A DNA stretch of 64,000 nt, from the NCBI RefSeq assembly GCF_003268595.1, contig NZ_CP029797.1, positions 62,001-126,000 on the forward strand, in the 5' to 3' direction. Below the pieces are notes generated by a model. It saw only the letters and a list, made by a program, of their open reading frames with translations. It had not been told where the DNA came from and ran no database searches. Within the stretch, counting starts at the first letter, position 1; the number at the start of each line of letters is the position of its first letter. The DNA is from Paraliobacillus zengyii. GTDB lineage: Bacteria > Bacillota > Bacilli > Bacillales > Amphibacillaceae. Positions 53,292 to 63,999 of the stretch are shown one piece after another. Both the position numbers and the translations under genes were made by a program.

Positions 53292-55298
53292 ATGAATCGA
53301 ATAGTACGTAATGTGATCTTTTATTTTGTCATATTTTTAGTGGTGATTTCCGTAATGAATGTTTTCACTGGACAAAATAATCAACAAGAAGAATATAATG
53401 TAAGTGAATTTATGCAAGCACTTGATAATGGTACGATAGCAAGTATGGAAATGCGACCTTCAAATGGTGTTATGCGAATTGAAGGAGAGCTAGTAGGTAC
53501 GGATGAAGAACCTACTACATTTGTCACAAACGTTCCGGATAACAATGATATTGTCGCGAATGTTTATCAAAAAGCAAATGAGCAAGGTATTATAGATGTA
53601 CAAGAAGAAGAGCAACCAAGCGGATGGGTAACGTTCTTAACTACGATGATCCCGTTTGTTATCATATTTGTCCTGTTTTTCTTCCTTCTTAACCAATCTC
53701 AGGGTGGCGGAAACAAAGTCATGAACTTTGGTAAGAGTAAAGCGAAGATGTACAGTGAAGAGAAAAAGAAAGTCCGATTTAAGGATGTTGCTGGTGCCGA
53801 TGAAGAAAAGCAAGAGCTTGTAGAGGTAGTAGATTTCTTAAAAGATCCTCGTAAGTTCGATGCTATTGGAGCAAAAATACCTAAAGGTGTTTTATTAGTA
53901 GGACCTCCAGGTACAGGTAAAACGTTATTAGCAAGAGCAGTTGCCGGAGAAGCTGGTGTGCCATTCTTCTCTATTAGTGGTTCCGACTTCGTTGAAATGT
54001 TTGTCGGTGTTGGTGCATCACGTGTACGTGATTTGTTTGAAAATGCGAAGAAGAACGCACCAGGTATTATCTTTATTGATGAGATTGATGCAGTTGGTCG
54101 TCAACGTGGCGCTGGTGTTGGTGGCGGTCATGACGAACGTGAACAAACGTTAAATCAGTTACTTGTTGAAATGGATGGTTTTGGTGAAAATGAAGGTATT
54201 ATTATTATTGCCGCAACAAACCGTCCTGACATCTTAGACCCTGCATTACTACGTCCAGGCCGTTTTGACCGTCAAATTACAGTTGATCGTCCTGACCTAC
54301 GTGGTCGTGAAGATGTCTTAAAAGTACATGTGCGTAATAAGCCACTAGGTGACGATGTGGAGTTAAAAACAATCGCGATGCGTACACCTGGATTTTCAGG
54401 TGCAGATTTAGAAAACCTGCTTAACGAAGCTGCGTTAGTAGCAGCACGTACGAATAAAACGAAGATCGAAATGGTCGACGTTGATGAAGCAATTGATCGT
54501 GTTATTGCAGGACCTGCGAAGAAGAGCAGAGTTATCTCACCAAAAGAAAAAAATATCGTCGCATATCATGAAAGTGGACACACTATTATTGGAATGGTGC
54601 TGGACGATGCTGATATGGTTCATAAAGTTACAATCGTACCTCGTGGGCAAGCTGGTGGCTATGCTGTCATGCTACCAAAGGAAGATCGTTACTTTATGAC
54701 GAAACCAGAGCTATTAGATAAGATTACTGGTTTACTTGGTGGGCGTGTTGCTGAGGAAGTAATATTCGGTGAAGTTAGTACGGGGGCTCACAATGACTTT
54801 GAACGTGCAACGAATATTGCTCGTAAGATGGTAACAGAGTACGGCATGAGTGATGCAATAGGTCCTGTTCAATTTGCTAGCTCAGGTGGTCAAGTATTCT
54901 TAGGAAGAGACATGCAAAATGAATCTAACTACAGTGAAGCGATAGCATATGAAATTGATAAAGAAGTTCAAAGCTTTATTAATCAGTGTTATGCTCGTGC
55001 AAAAGAAATTCTAACGGAAAACAAAGATAAATTAGAATTAGTTGCGAAGACATTATTAGAGATCGAAACGTTAGATGCAAGACAAATTAAAGGTCTTTTT
55101 GAAGATGGTATCTTACCGGATCCAGTTGTTTTTGAACAAAATGAAACGGATACGAGTGGAGAAGATAAACAATCTTCAGATTCTAAAGATGTAAAAGTTA
55201 ACATTCAATCAAAATCAGAAGAAGATCATACATCTATTTCTTCCGAGTTTGATTCGAATGATGACGAAACTTCTGAAGATCCAGATAAAAAAGAATAG
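53292..55298 (+). CDS. ftsH: ATP-dependent zinc metalloprotease FtsH
   Basis: FtsH is a membrane-bound AAA+ protease for damaged membrane proteins and regulators. Two membrane helices (about 6-24 and 115-135) flank a small external domain. Walker A GPPGTGKT is at 204-211, Walker B is [11 protein letters not shown], and the second region of homology is [21 protein letters not shown] in part ([17 protein letters not shown]). The zinc site HESGH is at 426-430. The C-terminal ~60 residues are acidic and disordered. GGAGGAGG precedes the ATG. Confidence 0.98.
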   Translation: MNRIVRNVIFYFVIFLVVISVMNVFTGQNNQQEEYNVSEFMQALDNGTIASMEMRPSNGVMRIEGELVGTDEEPTTFVTNVPDNNDIVANVYQKANEQGIIDVQEEEQPSGWVTFLTTMIPFVIIFVLFFFLLNQSQGGGNKVMNFGKSKAKMYSEEKKKVRFKDVAGADEEKQELVEVVDFLKDPRKFDAIGAKIPKGVLLVGPPGTGKTLLARAVAGEAGVPFFSISGSDFVEMFVGVGASRVRDLFENAKKNAPGIIFIDEIDAVGRQRGAGVGGGHDEREQTLNQLLVEMDGFGENEGIIIIAATNRPDILDPALLRPGRFDRQITVDRPDLRGREDVLKVHVRNKPLGDDVELKTIAMRTPGFSGADLENLLNEAALVAARTNKTKIEMVDVDEAIDRVIAGPAKKSRVISPKEKNIVAYHESGHTIIGMVLDDADMVHKVTIVPRGQAGGYAVMLPKEDRYFMTKPELLDKITGLLGGRVAEEVIFGEVSTGAHNDFERATNIARKMVTEYGMSDAIGPVQFASSGGQVFLGRDMQNESNYSEAIAYEIDKEVQSFINQCYARAKEILTENKDKLELVAKTLLEIETLDARQIKGLFEDGILPDPVVFEQNETDTSGEDKQSSDSKDVKVNIQSKSEEDHTSISSEFDSNDDETSEDPDKKE

Positions 55299-55305
55299 TA
55301 TATGC

Positions 55306-55343
55306 AACTGGTGTAATCAATTAATTGATTACACCAGTTTTTT
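55306..55343 (+). terminator. ftsH terminator
   Basis: Bases 55306-55339 form a complete 34-bp palindrome (AACTGGTGTAATCAATT and its inverse), followed by TTTT. Confidence 0.92.
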
Positions 55344-55452
55344 ATCTAAATATCTTTTTTAAAAGACTGTTGTTTATGACTAAATAACCAAAGGCTCTGT
55401 CGTAACACTGCTATCGGCTACTTAAATAATTTACTGATTGCTACCACGCTAC

Positions 55453-55572
55453 GGTAGCAAATGGTCTCCCTTTCCGTGGGCACAACCTCAGCTATCTATA
55501 GAAGCAAAGACCACTTCTATAGAGGATCTTCGGTTTGTGCTGTTCCCACAGGAGTGTCAACCATTTGCTACC
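55453..55572 (-). repeat. Intergenic structured repeat, copy 3
   Basis: This 120-base unit has perfect 12-bp ends GGTAGCAAATGG and CCATTTGCTACC. Read on the minus strand it carries the family blocks ACTCCTGTGGGAACAGCA and GTGCCCACGGAAAGGGAG. An inner 10-bp hairpin pairs 55495-55504 with 55514-55523. The stem sequences differ from all other copies while pairing is complete. Confidence 0.82.
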
Positions 55573-55718
55573 TTCGCTGGATAGTGTATCTTTGTTCTAT
55601 ACAGGTGATAAAATTACTTTTTATTGTTTCTAACTCATGCTTTAGTTAGCCGTTAATTACCAATTATAGCGTCTTTTACGCCATTTTATTTAGCGGACTA
55701 AAACCAGTGGATCAAGCT

Positions 55719-55858
55719 AAATGGGCGAGACTCCTGCAGGAACAGCAAATGTTTTCGATGGGATGAGTAATCGCAATCCCACGGGCTGAAGATCCACTCG
55801 GAGGCGTTCTTTGCTTCCGAGTTAGCTGAAGTCGTGCCTGCGGAAAGGGAGCCCATTT
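55719..55858 (+). repeat. Intergenic structured repeat, copy 4
   Basis: This 140-base unit has ends AAATGGGC (55719-55726) and GCCCATTT (55851-55858), followed inward by GAGACTCCTGCAGG and CCTGCGGAAAGGGA. Its interior is nearly identical to copy 2 at 6664-6805, 49 kb away, with a few changes such as CCTACGG to CCTGCGG. Confidence 0.83.
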
Positions 55859-56131
55859 CGCTTGAGGAGCGGGGTATAAATTACTTTGTATTGCACTTTT
55901 TATAAAGTGCGTTATGTTACGACTAAGTTTCTCTCAAGTCTGAAGAGTGAAAAGTAACAATGTTTGTGAATAAAGTCATTCTGAAATATGGTGTATGAAT
56001 AGAGTTAAAAGTAAAGTCTAAGATCGATAGCATTTTTACTGTAATTTTTTAAGAAAGTCGCCACATTAACGAAGTGTAATACAATATGATATGATGGTAA
56101 AAATAAATATGGTAGAGTTGGTGAAAGAGTA

Positions 56132-56911
56132 ATGATATTTGTATTAGATGTTGGTAACACAAATACTGTTTTAGGGATTTTTGACCAAGACGAATTGAAA
56201 TACCAGTGGAGAATTAAAACGGATCGAGAAAAAACAGAAGATGAATTTGCGATGTTAATTAAATCGTTATTTGAGCATGAAGGTTTAACATTTGCTAATG
56301 TTAACGGTATTATTATTTCTTCTGTCGTTCCTCCTATTATGTATGCCTTCGACCGAATGGCTGAAAAGTATTTTGATCAAAAACCTTTAATTGTTGGTGA
56401 TCAAGCAGTTGAATTATTTTTGAAAATGAAATATCCTAACCCAGCTGAACTAGGAGCTGATCGTATAGTTAACGCAGTAGGAGCAATTGAAGCCTATGGT
56501 GCGCCCTTGATTATTATTGATTTCGGTACAGCTACGACATACTGCTATGTGAACGAAAATGAGGAATATGTAGGTGGTGCCATCGCGCCGGGTATTAATA
56601 TTTCACTGGAGGCACTGTATTCAAAAGCGGCCAAATTACCTAAAGTTGAAATTAAACATCCAAATGAGATTGTTGGGTTATCGACTGTTGAAGCAATGCA
56701 ATCAGGTGTATACTTTGGTTATGTGGGACAGGTTGATGAGGTTGTAAGAAGATTTAAGAAGGTGAGTTCTGAAGATACTAAAGTTGTTGCTACAGGTGGA
56801 TTGGCTACATTAATTGCAGGAGAATCAAGTATGGTTGATATTGTAGATCCTGTATTAACATTAAAAGGTTTATATGTTATCTATAAAAAATTGAATCATC
56901 ATACCGAATAA
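56132..56911 (+). CDS. coaX: Type III pantothenate kinase
   Basis: CoaX phosphorylates pantothenate, the first step of coenzyme A synthesis, and is insensitive to CoA feedback. The ATP site is [10 protein letters not shown] (6-15), with the conserved [12 protein letters not shown] near 109-120 and [12 protein letters not shown] near 131. The 259 residues match the family. A GTTGGTGAAAG site precedes the ATG. hslO follows after 34 bases. Confidence 0.96.
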   Translation: MIFVLDVGNTNTVLGIFDQDELKYQWRIKTDREKTEDEFAMLIKSLFEHEGLTFANVNGIIISSVVPPIMYAFDRMAEKYFDQKPLIVGDQAVELFLKMKYPNPAELGADRIVNAVGAIEAYGAPLIIIDFGTATTYCYVNENEEYVGGAIAPGINISLEALYSKAAKLPKVEIKHPNEIVGLSTVEAMQSGVYFGYVGQVDEVVRRFKKVSSEDTKVVATGGLATLIAGESSMVDIVDPVLTLKGLYVIYKKLNHHTE

Positions 56912-56945
56912 GGTTAAAATCATTGTAATAAAGGAGTTTATATAG

Positions 56946-57815
56946 ATGGATTATTTAATTAAAGCAACAGCTTTTCAAGGAACAGTAAGAGCGTATGCTA
57001 TTCAATCAACAGAAACTGTAGAAGAAGCAAGAAAACGCCACGACACATGGGCGACTGCATCTGCTGCCCTTGGTAGGACAATTACAATTTCTACAATGAT
57101 GGGAGCGATGTTAAAGGGAGAAGACAAGTTGACTGTAAAGGTTGAAGGTGACGGACCTGTAGGACCTATCGTTGTCGATTCTAATTCAAAGGGAGAGGTT
57201 CGAGGATATATTACGAATCCCCATGTTGATTTTGATTTAAATAACAAAGGTAAATTGGATGTAGCACGTGCAGTTGGTACGTCAGGAAATATAAGTGTTG
57301 TAAAAGATCTTGGTTTAAAGGACTTTTTTACTGGCCAAGTGCCGATTGTTTCAGGCGAAATCGGAGAAGATTTCACCTATTATTTTGCTAACTCTGAACA
57401 AGTTCCATCTGCGGTAGGAGCAGGGGTATTGGTTAATCCGGATCACTCTATTTTAGCTGCGGGCGGTTTTATTATTCAAGTAATGCCAGGGGCAACTGAT
57501 GAAACAATTGGTGGTATAGAAACAAAAATTTCAACAATTGATCCGATCTCAACGTTAATTCGACAAGGAAGAACGCCAGAAGAAATTTTAGCTCTTATAT
57601 TAGGGGAAGAGAACATGAAGACACATGAAAGAATGTCTGTCCAATTTACATGTTCTTGTTCGGTAGATCGAATTAAAAATGCGATAAAAAGTTTAGGAAA
57701 TCAGGAAATTGACCAGATGATAGAAGAAGACGGTGGAGCAGAGGCTGTTTGTCATTTTTGCAATGAGCAGTACCAATTAGATGTGGATGATTTAAACGCA
57801 TTAAAACAAGTATAA
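56946..57815 (+). CDS. hslO: Redox-regulated chaperone Hsp33
   Basis: Hsp33 is a holdase chaperone switched on by oxidative stress through release of zinc from four cysteines. They are present as Cys236 and Cys238 (CSC) and Cys269 and Cys272 (CHFC). The N-terminal core contains [17 protein letters not shown] and the conserved [12 protein letters not shown]. The 289 residues match the family. An AAGGAG site precedes the ATG. The coaX-hslO-yacD order is conserved. Confidence 0.96.
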   Translation: MDYLIKATAFQGTVRAYAIQSTETVEEARKRHDTWATASAALGRTITISTMMGAMLKGEDKLTVKVEGDGPVGPIVVDSNSKGEVRGYITNPHVDFDLNNKGKLDVARAVGTSGNISVVKDLGLKDFFTGQVPIVSGEIGEDFTYYFANSEQVPSAVGAGVLVNPDHSILAAGGFIIQVMPGATDETIGGIETKISTIDPISTLIRQGRTPEEILALILGEENMKTHERMSVQFTCSCSVDRIKNAIKSLGNQEIDQMIEEDGGAEAVCHFCNEQYQLDVDDLNALKQV

Positions 57816-57826
57816 GGAGAAAACAC

Positions 57827-58726
57827 ATGACACGTAAGTTACTATTGGGGATGATTGTTCTGCTTTTGGTTACTAATATTGTAACAATTGCTATCTGGAT
57901 GATTGATCGAAATGATAATGAAGACGAAGAATTTACTGTTGATTTTGATCAAAATGAACCAGTTGCTACAATTGGTCAAGATGAGATTACCTATGGAGAG
58001 TGGATCAATCATTTAGAGAAGGCCTACGGTCGGGAGGCCTTGGAAGAGGAAATAAATGAAAAGGTAATTAGACAATTGGCAGAGGAAAAAAACATCTCGA
58101 TAAACGAAGAGGTAGTTGAGCTTGAATTATCACTATTATTCACGATGGAAGGTATACTGTCCGAAGCAGAAGTAGAAGAAAAAGAAGAGGAATGGTCAGA
58201 GAGTATTAGAAATAGACTATACTTGGAAGAACTAATAACAGAAGATATGGAAATAACAGATCAAGAATTACAAACCTATTACGACCAATATCGTGATCAA
58301 TACCAATTTTCTCAAACTATACAGTTATCACACATTGTAGTTTCAGATCAAACCACAGCGAACAAAGTAATCGATGAATTGGATGCTGGAGCTTCATTTA
58401 CTTCGTTAGCGCGTGAGTATACGGTGGATGAAGAGACGCGTAATGACGGTGGTTATTTAGGCTACTATACGGAAACGAGTAGTTTTTTACCTAGTGCTTA
58501 TTATGACCAAGCGATGTCCATGCAAGAGCATACGTATAGTGAACCATTTATAGTCGATGGTGGGGTTGCAATCCTATACTTACATCGAGAACTAGCAGAA
58601 ATAGATTTAAGTTATGACGCGCTGAAGGATCATCTTCGAAGAGAAGTAGCATTAGAAAAAATGGAAGTGTCCCCTTCAGCGGCAAGTTTATGGAATGAGT
58701 TAGAAATTGAATGGATTTATGAGTAA
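57827..58726 (+). CDS. yacD: PpiC-type peptidyl-prolyl isomerase family protein (YacD)
   Basis: The 299-residue protein starts with a membrane helix (about 5-25, no lipobox), so it should be anchored with its bulk outside. A SurA/PrsA-like helical chaperone part (about 45-150) precedes a parvulin domain (about 160-255) with [18 protein letters not shown] and [15 protein letters not shown]. It probably assists folding of secreted proteins. It starts 11 bases after hslO with AAGGAGA, as in B. subtilis. Confidence 0.9.
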   Translation: MTRKLLLGMIVLLLVTNIVTIAIWMIDRNDNEDEEFTVDFDQNEPVATIGQDEITYGEWINHLEKAYGREALEEEINEKVIRQLAEEKNISINEEVVELELSLLFTMEGILSEAEVEEKEEEWSESIRNRLYLEELITEDMEITDQELQTYYDQYRDQYQFSQTIQLSHIVVSDQTTANKVIDELDAGASFTSLAREYTVDEETRNDGGYLGYYTETSSFLPSAYYDQAMSMQEHTYSEPFIVDGGVAILYLHRELAEIDLSYDALKDHLRREVALEKMEVSPSAASLWNELEIEWIYE

Positions 58727-58755
58727 AAAATTTTCTGTTTATTCTTGTAAATAAG

Positions 58756-58785
58756 TTGACAAAGCTAAGTGATGTGGCGTACAGT
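58756..58785 (+). promoter_or_regulatory. cysK promoter
   Basis: TTGACA (58756-58761), 18 bases and TACAGT (58780-58785). The 42 bases between the -10 and the start codon could hold a CymR site, but I cannot confirm one by eye. Confidence 0.6.
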
Positions 58786-58827
58786 GTAATTAAACGAATA
58801 AGAATACTCGGGATTAGGAGTGATAAA

Positions 58828-59754
58828 ATGAAAATAGCACAATCAATTAGTGAATTAATCGGTAACACACCAATTGTTAAATTAAATCGTACTGGTAATC
58901 AAGGGGATGCAGAGATTTATGTGAAGCTAGAATTCATGAATCCTGGTAGCTCTGTAAAAGATCGTATTGCATTAGCGATGATCGAAGCGGCTGAAGAAAG
59001 TGGAGAGTTAACACCGGATAAGACAATTGTTGAACCAACAAGTGGTAATACAGGAATTGGGTTAGCAATGGTCGCGGCAATTAAGGGCTATAAAGCAATA
59101 CTTGTTATGCCGGATACAATGAGCATGGAACGTCGTAATTTATTACGTGCATATGGTGCTGAACTAGTTCTAACACCAGGTGCAGACGGTATGAAAGGTG
59201 CCATTAAGAAGGCTGAGGAATTACAAGAAGTAAATGGTTACTTTATGCCACAGCAATTTAATAATGCAGCGAATCCTGCTGTACATGAACGCACAACAGG
59301 TAAAGAAATTGTTGAACAAATGGGTGATCAACTAGACGCATTTATCTCTGGTATTGGTACTGGTGGTACGATTACAGGTGCAGGTAAAGTGTTGAAAGAA
59401 AAGTATAAAGATATCAGCATAGTAGCTGTAGAACCTGAAGGCTCTGCAATTCTATCGGGAGGTACACCAGGTCCTCATAAAATTCAGGGAATCGGTGCTG
59501 GATTTGTTCCAGAAGTGCTAAATACAGAAGTATATGATGAAATTGTTACAGTTAGTAATGAAGATGCTTATGCAACTGCAAGAGAAGTGGCGCGTACAGA
59601 AGGATTGTTAGGTGGTGTTTCTTCAGGTGCAGCTATCCATGCAGCAAAACAAGTGGCGAAGAAGTTAGGTAAAGGGAAAAAGGTATTGGCTGTTATTCCG
59701 AGTAATGGAGAACGCTATTTATCTACACCGCTTTATCAATTTGATGAAGAATAA
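58828..59754 (+). CDS. cysK: Cysteine synthase A (O-acetylserine sulfhydrylase)
   Basis: CysK makes cysteine from O-acetylserine and sulfide using PLP. The PLP-binding Lys44 lies in NPGSSVKDR, and [16 protein letters not shown] plus [11 protein letters not shown] bind substrate and phosphate. The ATG at 58828 follows TTAGGAGTGA and matches homologues; an upstream in-frame ATG at 58756 overlaps the promoter. The 308 residues are standard. In B. subtilis pabB-pabA-pabC follow; here they are absent. Confidence 0.97.
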   Translation: MKIAQSISELIGNTPIVKLNRTGNQGDAEIYVKLEFMNPGSSVKDRIALAMIEAAEESGELTPDKTIVEPTSGNTGIGLAMVAAIKGYKAILVMPDTMSMERRNLLRAYGAELVLTPGADGMKGAIKKAEELQEVNGYFMPQQFNNAANPAVHERTTGKEIVEQMGDQLDAFISGIGTGGTITGAGKVLKEKYKDISIVAVEPEGSAILSGGTPGPHKIQGIGAGFVPEVLNTEVYDEIVTVSNEDAYATAREVARTEGLLGGVSSGAAIHAAKQVAKKLGKGKKVLAVIPSNGERYLSTPLYQFDEE

Positions 59755-59776
59755 GCATTTGTTAGCATTGTGATAT

Positions 59777-59814
59777 AAAAAGGTGGCCCCATTTCAATGG
59801 AGGCTACTTTTTTT
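59777..59814 (+). terminator. cysK terminator
   Basis: AAAAAGGTGGCC (59777-59788) pairs with GGCTACTTTTTT (59802-59813), including two G-T pairs. Confidence 0.8.
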
Positions 59815-59958
59815 ATGAGCAAACTTATATTTGATTGTAACAATTAGATGCAATTTACTAGTAGATTAAAAGTTATAAATAATTTACAATTGCATGTGTA
59901 ACGGCTGATTGTTTTGTTTGTTTGATGTACAATAGATGTAAAAATAGGGGCGATCAAG

Positions 59959-60795
59959 TTGTATCGAAATATCAAAACAAGGCATGGTAATATTAACTTA
60001 GATAAAAAGACAGTAGTAATGGGAATCCTTAATGTGACACCTGACTCTTTCTCTGATGGAGGCAAGCACGATCAACGTGATCGTGCGGTTCAACATGCTA
60101 TTGCGATGGAACGTGCGGGAGCGGATATTATAGATATAGGTGGAGAGTCTACAAGACCTGGTCACGAACCGGTTTCTGAAGAAGAGGAGATAGCGCGTGT
60201 TATTCCTATTATAAAAAAAATAAGAGAACAAGTATCTGTGCCAATTTCAATTGATACGTTCAAAGCGGAAACGGCAAAACAAGCGATTTCTGCAGGGGCA
60301 GACATTATCAATGATATATGGGGTGCGAAAAGGGAGCCTGAAATAGCTGAGGTTGCTGCTACACATAAAGTTCCGATTATTTTAATGCATAATCGTGCAG
60401 ATCACGTGTATACATCTTTAATTGAAAATGTATTAGATGATCTTAGAGAAAGTATAAATATAGCCTTGAATAAAGGTGTGTTACAAGAACAAATAATCTT
60501 GGATCCTGGTATAGGTTTTGCTAAAAATGCCGTTCAAAATATGGAAGTTATAAGACATCTGGAGCAATTGTTAACACTAGATTATCCGTTACTATTAGGA
60601 ACATCACGAAAATCAATAATCGGAAAAACATTAGATTTACCTACTGATCAAAGAGATGTGGGAACGGGTGCAACTACATGCTTTGGTATAACAAAAGGTG
60701 TTGATATTGTCCGTGTGCATAATGTTGAAATGACTGTTCAACTGACAAAAATGATGGATGCGATGATCGGAAAAGGTGGTAAAGTAGATGGATAA
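59959..60795 (+). CDS. folP: Dihydropteroate synthase
   Basis: FolP condenses p-aminobenzoate with hydroxymethyl-dihydropterin diphosphate in folate synthesis. Motifs are MGILNVTPDSFSDGG (residues about 22-36), IDIGGESTRPG, and DPGIGFAK, ending with GTGATTCFGITKGVDIVRVHNV in part (KGVDIVRVHNV). The likely start is TTG at 59959, about eight bases after AGGGGCG, giving 278 residues; the first ATG at 60019 would cut into the conserved core. It overlaps folB by eight bases. Confidence 0.93.
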   Translation: MYRNIKTRHGNINLDKKTVVMGILNVTPDSFSDGGKHDQRDRAVQHAIAMERAGADIIDIGGESTRPGHEPVSEEEEIARVIPIIKKIREQVSVPISIDTFKAETAKQAISAGADIINDIWGAKREPEIAEVAATHKVPIILMHNRADHVYTSLIENVLDDLRESINIALNKGVLQEQIILDPGIGFAKNAVQNMEVIRHLEQLLTLDYPLLLGTSRKSIIGKTLDLPTDQRDVGTGATTCFGITKGVDIVRVHNVEMTVQLTKMMDAMIGKGGKVDG

Positions 60796-61153
60796 AATTT
60801 ATTTACATAAGTTAGCGTTTTATGGATATCATGGTGTATTTGCAGAAGAGAATAAATTAGGCCAACGGTATTATGTTGATCTTGAGTTAGAAATTGATCT
60901 GCAAAAAGCGGGGAAGTCTGATCAAATAGAGGACTCAATTGATTATGGACATGTTTATCAAATTACGAAAGAAATTGTTGAAGGGAAGGCATATCGGCTT
61001 GTTGAAGCTGTTGCTGAAAATATTTCGGAAAGATTATTGCAGACATTTGATCAATTAGCTGCATGCCGTGTGAAAGTGGATAAACCAGATCCACCAATTC
61101 CAGGCCATTATCAAGCGGTAGCTGTGGAAATATATCGGGAACAAACAAAATGA
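60788..61153 (+). CDS. folB: Dihydroneopterin aldolase
   Basis: FolB converts dihydroneopterin to hydroxymethyl-dihydropterin in folate synthesis. The 121 residues contain LHKLAFYGYHGVFAEENKLGQRYYVD in part (FYGYHGVFAEE with catalytic Glu, and LGQRYYVDLEL) and the late Lys region VKVDKPDPPIPG. Overlaps with folP (eight bases) and folK (four bases) show a tightly coupled folate operon. Confidence 0.95.
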   Translation: MDKIYLHKLAFYGYHGVFAEENKLGQRYYVDLELEIDLQKAGKSDQIEDSIDYGHVYQITKEIVEGKAYRLVEAVAENISERLLQTFDQLAACRVKVDKPDPPIPGHYQAVAVEIYREQTK

Positions 61154-61662
61154 AAGTAGCTTATATCGCGTTAGGATCAAATATAGAGCCGAGATATTCT
61201 TATCTAAAAAAAGCAATAAAAGAGTTGGAACAAATTGCGAAAGTCGTAGTTTTAAATAAGTCAGATGTTTATGAAACAGTACCTGTTGGATATACAGATC
61301 AAGCAAATTTCTTGAATATGGTTATTGAAATTGAGACGAGCCTATCCGCTTTTAACTTACTTGATTCATGCCAAGCTGTTGAAGGAAAGCTTGGTCGTAA
61401 TAGAGATATAAGGTGGGGGCCCCGAACAATAGACCTTGACATTTTATTGTATAATAAAGAAAATATGAAGACGGATAAATTAATTATTCCACATCCCAGA
61501 ATGCACGAACGTGCTTTTGTATTAGTGCCGTTACAGGATGTGAATCCTAATATTCATATCCAATCTATAAATAAAGATGTCTCACGTATTTTAAACGACT
61601 TACCAACAGAAGAGAAAAGAGGCGTAATCAAATGGATTCCATGCACTGGGGAAGAAGAATAA
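61150..61662 (+). CDS. folK: HPPK: 6-hydroxymethyl-7,8-dihydropterin pyrophosphokinase
   Basis: FolK activates hydroxymethyl-dihydropterin with ATP before FolP. AYIALGSNIEPR starts the protein. The ATP/Mg block is GRNRDIRWGPRTIDLDILLY (20 residues), then LIIPHPRMHERAFVLVPL. The 170 residues are normal. ATGA overlap with folB and a 31-base overlap with yazB show coupling. Confidence 0.95.
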   Translation: MKVAYIALGSNIEPRYSYLKKAIKELEQIAKVVVLNKSDVYETVPVGYTDQANFLNMVIEIETSLSAFNLLDSCQAVEGKLGRNRDIRWGPRTIDLDILLYNKENMKTDKLIIPHPRMHERAFVLVPLQDVNPNIHIQSINKDVSRILNDLPTEEKRGVIKWIPCTGEEE

Positions 61663-61859
61663 AGGCATTTCGTAAATTAAAAGGGTATACACAAATTCAA
61701 TTTGCAAAAAAAGTTGGGGTTTCTGTATCTGTCATGGGAGAAATTGAACGAGGGATGCGAAATCCTCCACATGATTTTTTGGTTAAGGCAACACAAATTT
61801 TAGAAATATCATTAGAAGAATTGCAGCCTGAGCTTGAGGATCAAGTACAACAAGTTTAA
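61632..61859 (+). CDS. yazB: XRE-family helix-turn-helix protein YazB
   Basis: The 75-residue protein is a lambda-repressor-like domain: RIKAFRKLKGYTQIQFAKKV, VSVSVMGEIERGMRNPP and LEISLEELQ. The B. subtilis counterpart YazB follows folK; its targets are unknown. ATG 61632 or 61641 are both possible; the former is given. dusB, which follows in B. subtilis, is absent here. Confidence 0.88.
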   Translation: MDSMHWGRRIKAFRKLKGYTQIQFAKKVGVSVSVMGEIERGMRNPPHDFLVKATQILEISLEELQPELEDQVQQV

Positions 61860-62108
61860 ATAAAGAGATAATATAGATGTATAGTACTGTCAATAAAATA
61901 AGAAAATGAAGGAAATGCTATATATGGACGATGAGAGAAACCTACTAACTTACAAATATTTGGTATGCGATTGATGAAGAACAAATGTATGAAGATTAGT
62001 GATAATGGAGATATGTAAAAAGAAGCGTTACATCTATAATGGCTTATTAGGAAATGGTAAGGTTAGCGAACGGTAAGTTTATAGTCTTCAACTAACTTAT
62101 ATTGAAAT
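61860..62108. other. Non-coding gap between yazB and lysS
   Basis: This AT-rich stretch has only very short frames (for example a 16-codon frame from 61924). It stands where dusB is found in B. subtilis. No recognisable remnant of a DusB coding sequence was seen, so I can name nothing in it. Confidence 0.4.
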
Positions 62109-62143
62109 AAAGGACTGCGCAGTATACACTGGCAGTCCTTTAT
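62109..62143 (+). terminator. Terminator of the folate-yazB operon
   Basis: AAAGGACTGC (62109-62118) and GCAGTCCTTT (62132-62141) form a perfect 10-bp stem with a 13-base loop. The T-run is short. Confidence 0.62.
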
Positions 62144-62261
62144 AGGTGTAATTCTTTGTTAATATGTTATGATTAGAAGCAGATTACTAATTAAAGAAGG
62201 TTTAGGGTGTAATTTCCTTTATACATAATAAACTAAATGAGTAAACGGGAGTGAAATGTAG

Positions 62262-63749
<1,488 letters not shown>

Positions 63750-63768
63750 TAAACTAGTAGTACTTTTA

Positions 63769-63803
63769 AAAACCTTGCAGCCACATAATTGCGAGGTTTT
63801 TAA
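63769..63803 (+). terminator. lysS terminator
   Basis: AAAAACCTTGCA (63769-63780) pairs with TGCGAGGTTTTT (63791-63802), including one T-G pair. Confidence 0.85.
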
Positions 63804-63906
63804 ATATTTTTATAGTCAATCATAATAATAGGATTGCATTTCAATCATAATAATGATATATTAATTGCTGTTGTACAGAACGTAATCAGCGGAGAGAAAT
63901 TATTTG

Positions 63907-63935
63907 TTGACAATATATCTGGACAATGGTATATT
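63907..63935 (+). promoter_or_regulatory. Strong promoter, probably P1 of an rRNA operon
   Basis: TTGACA (63907-63912), 17 bases and TATATT (63930-63935). It is followed by GC-richer leader bases and then a second -35 at 63994. Two promoters in tandem after lysS are typical of Bacillus rRNA operons. Confidence 0.68.
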
Positions 63936-63993
63936 GATCAGGTCGCTACTTTTCGACTGAAGAATAGCAAACGAAAATTATTATAAAAAATTC

Positions 63994-63999
63994 TTGACT
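63994..63999 (+). promoter_or_regulatory. -35 element of a second promoter cut by the window end
   Basis: TTGACT ends one base before the window edge. With an AT-rich run just upstream (AATTATTATAAAAAATTC region) it looks like the UP element and -35 of rRNA P2. The -10 lies outside the window. Confidence 0.5.

Larger units (their letters stand above)
55397..55923. repeat. Composite repeat region with inverted outer ends
   Basis: CTGTCGTAAC (55397-55406) and GTTACGAC (55916-55923) are inverse ends of a ~527-base region filling most of the 832-base ftsH-coaX gap. Inside are two structured units in opposite orientation (55453-55572 and 55719-55858). The remaining spacer is AT-rich, and no gene can be supported. 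The last ~170 bases before coaX show no clear promoter. Confidence 0.65.

Noticed and set aside
55461-55649. Open frame of 62 codons between ftsH and coaX
   Set aside because: It lies across a repeat unit in the opposite orientation and has no protein family signal.
61924-62034. Remnant of dusB between yazB and lysS
   Set aside because: Short frames there show no resemblance to Dus motifs; calling a pseudogene would be guesswork.
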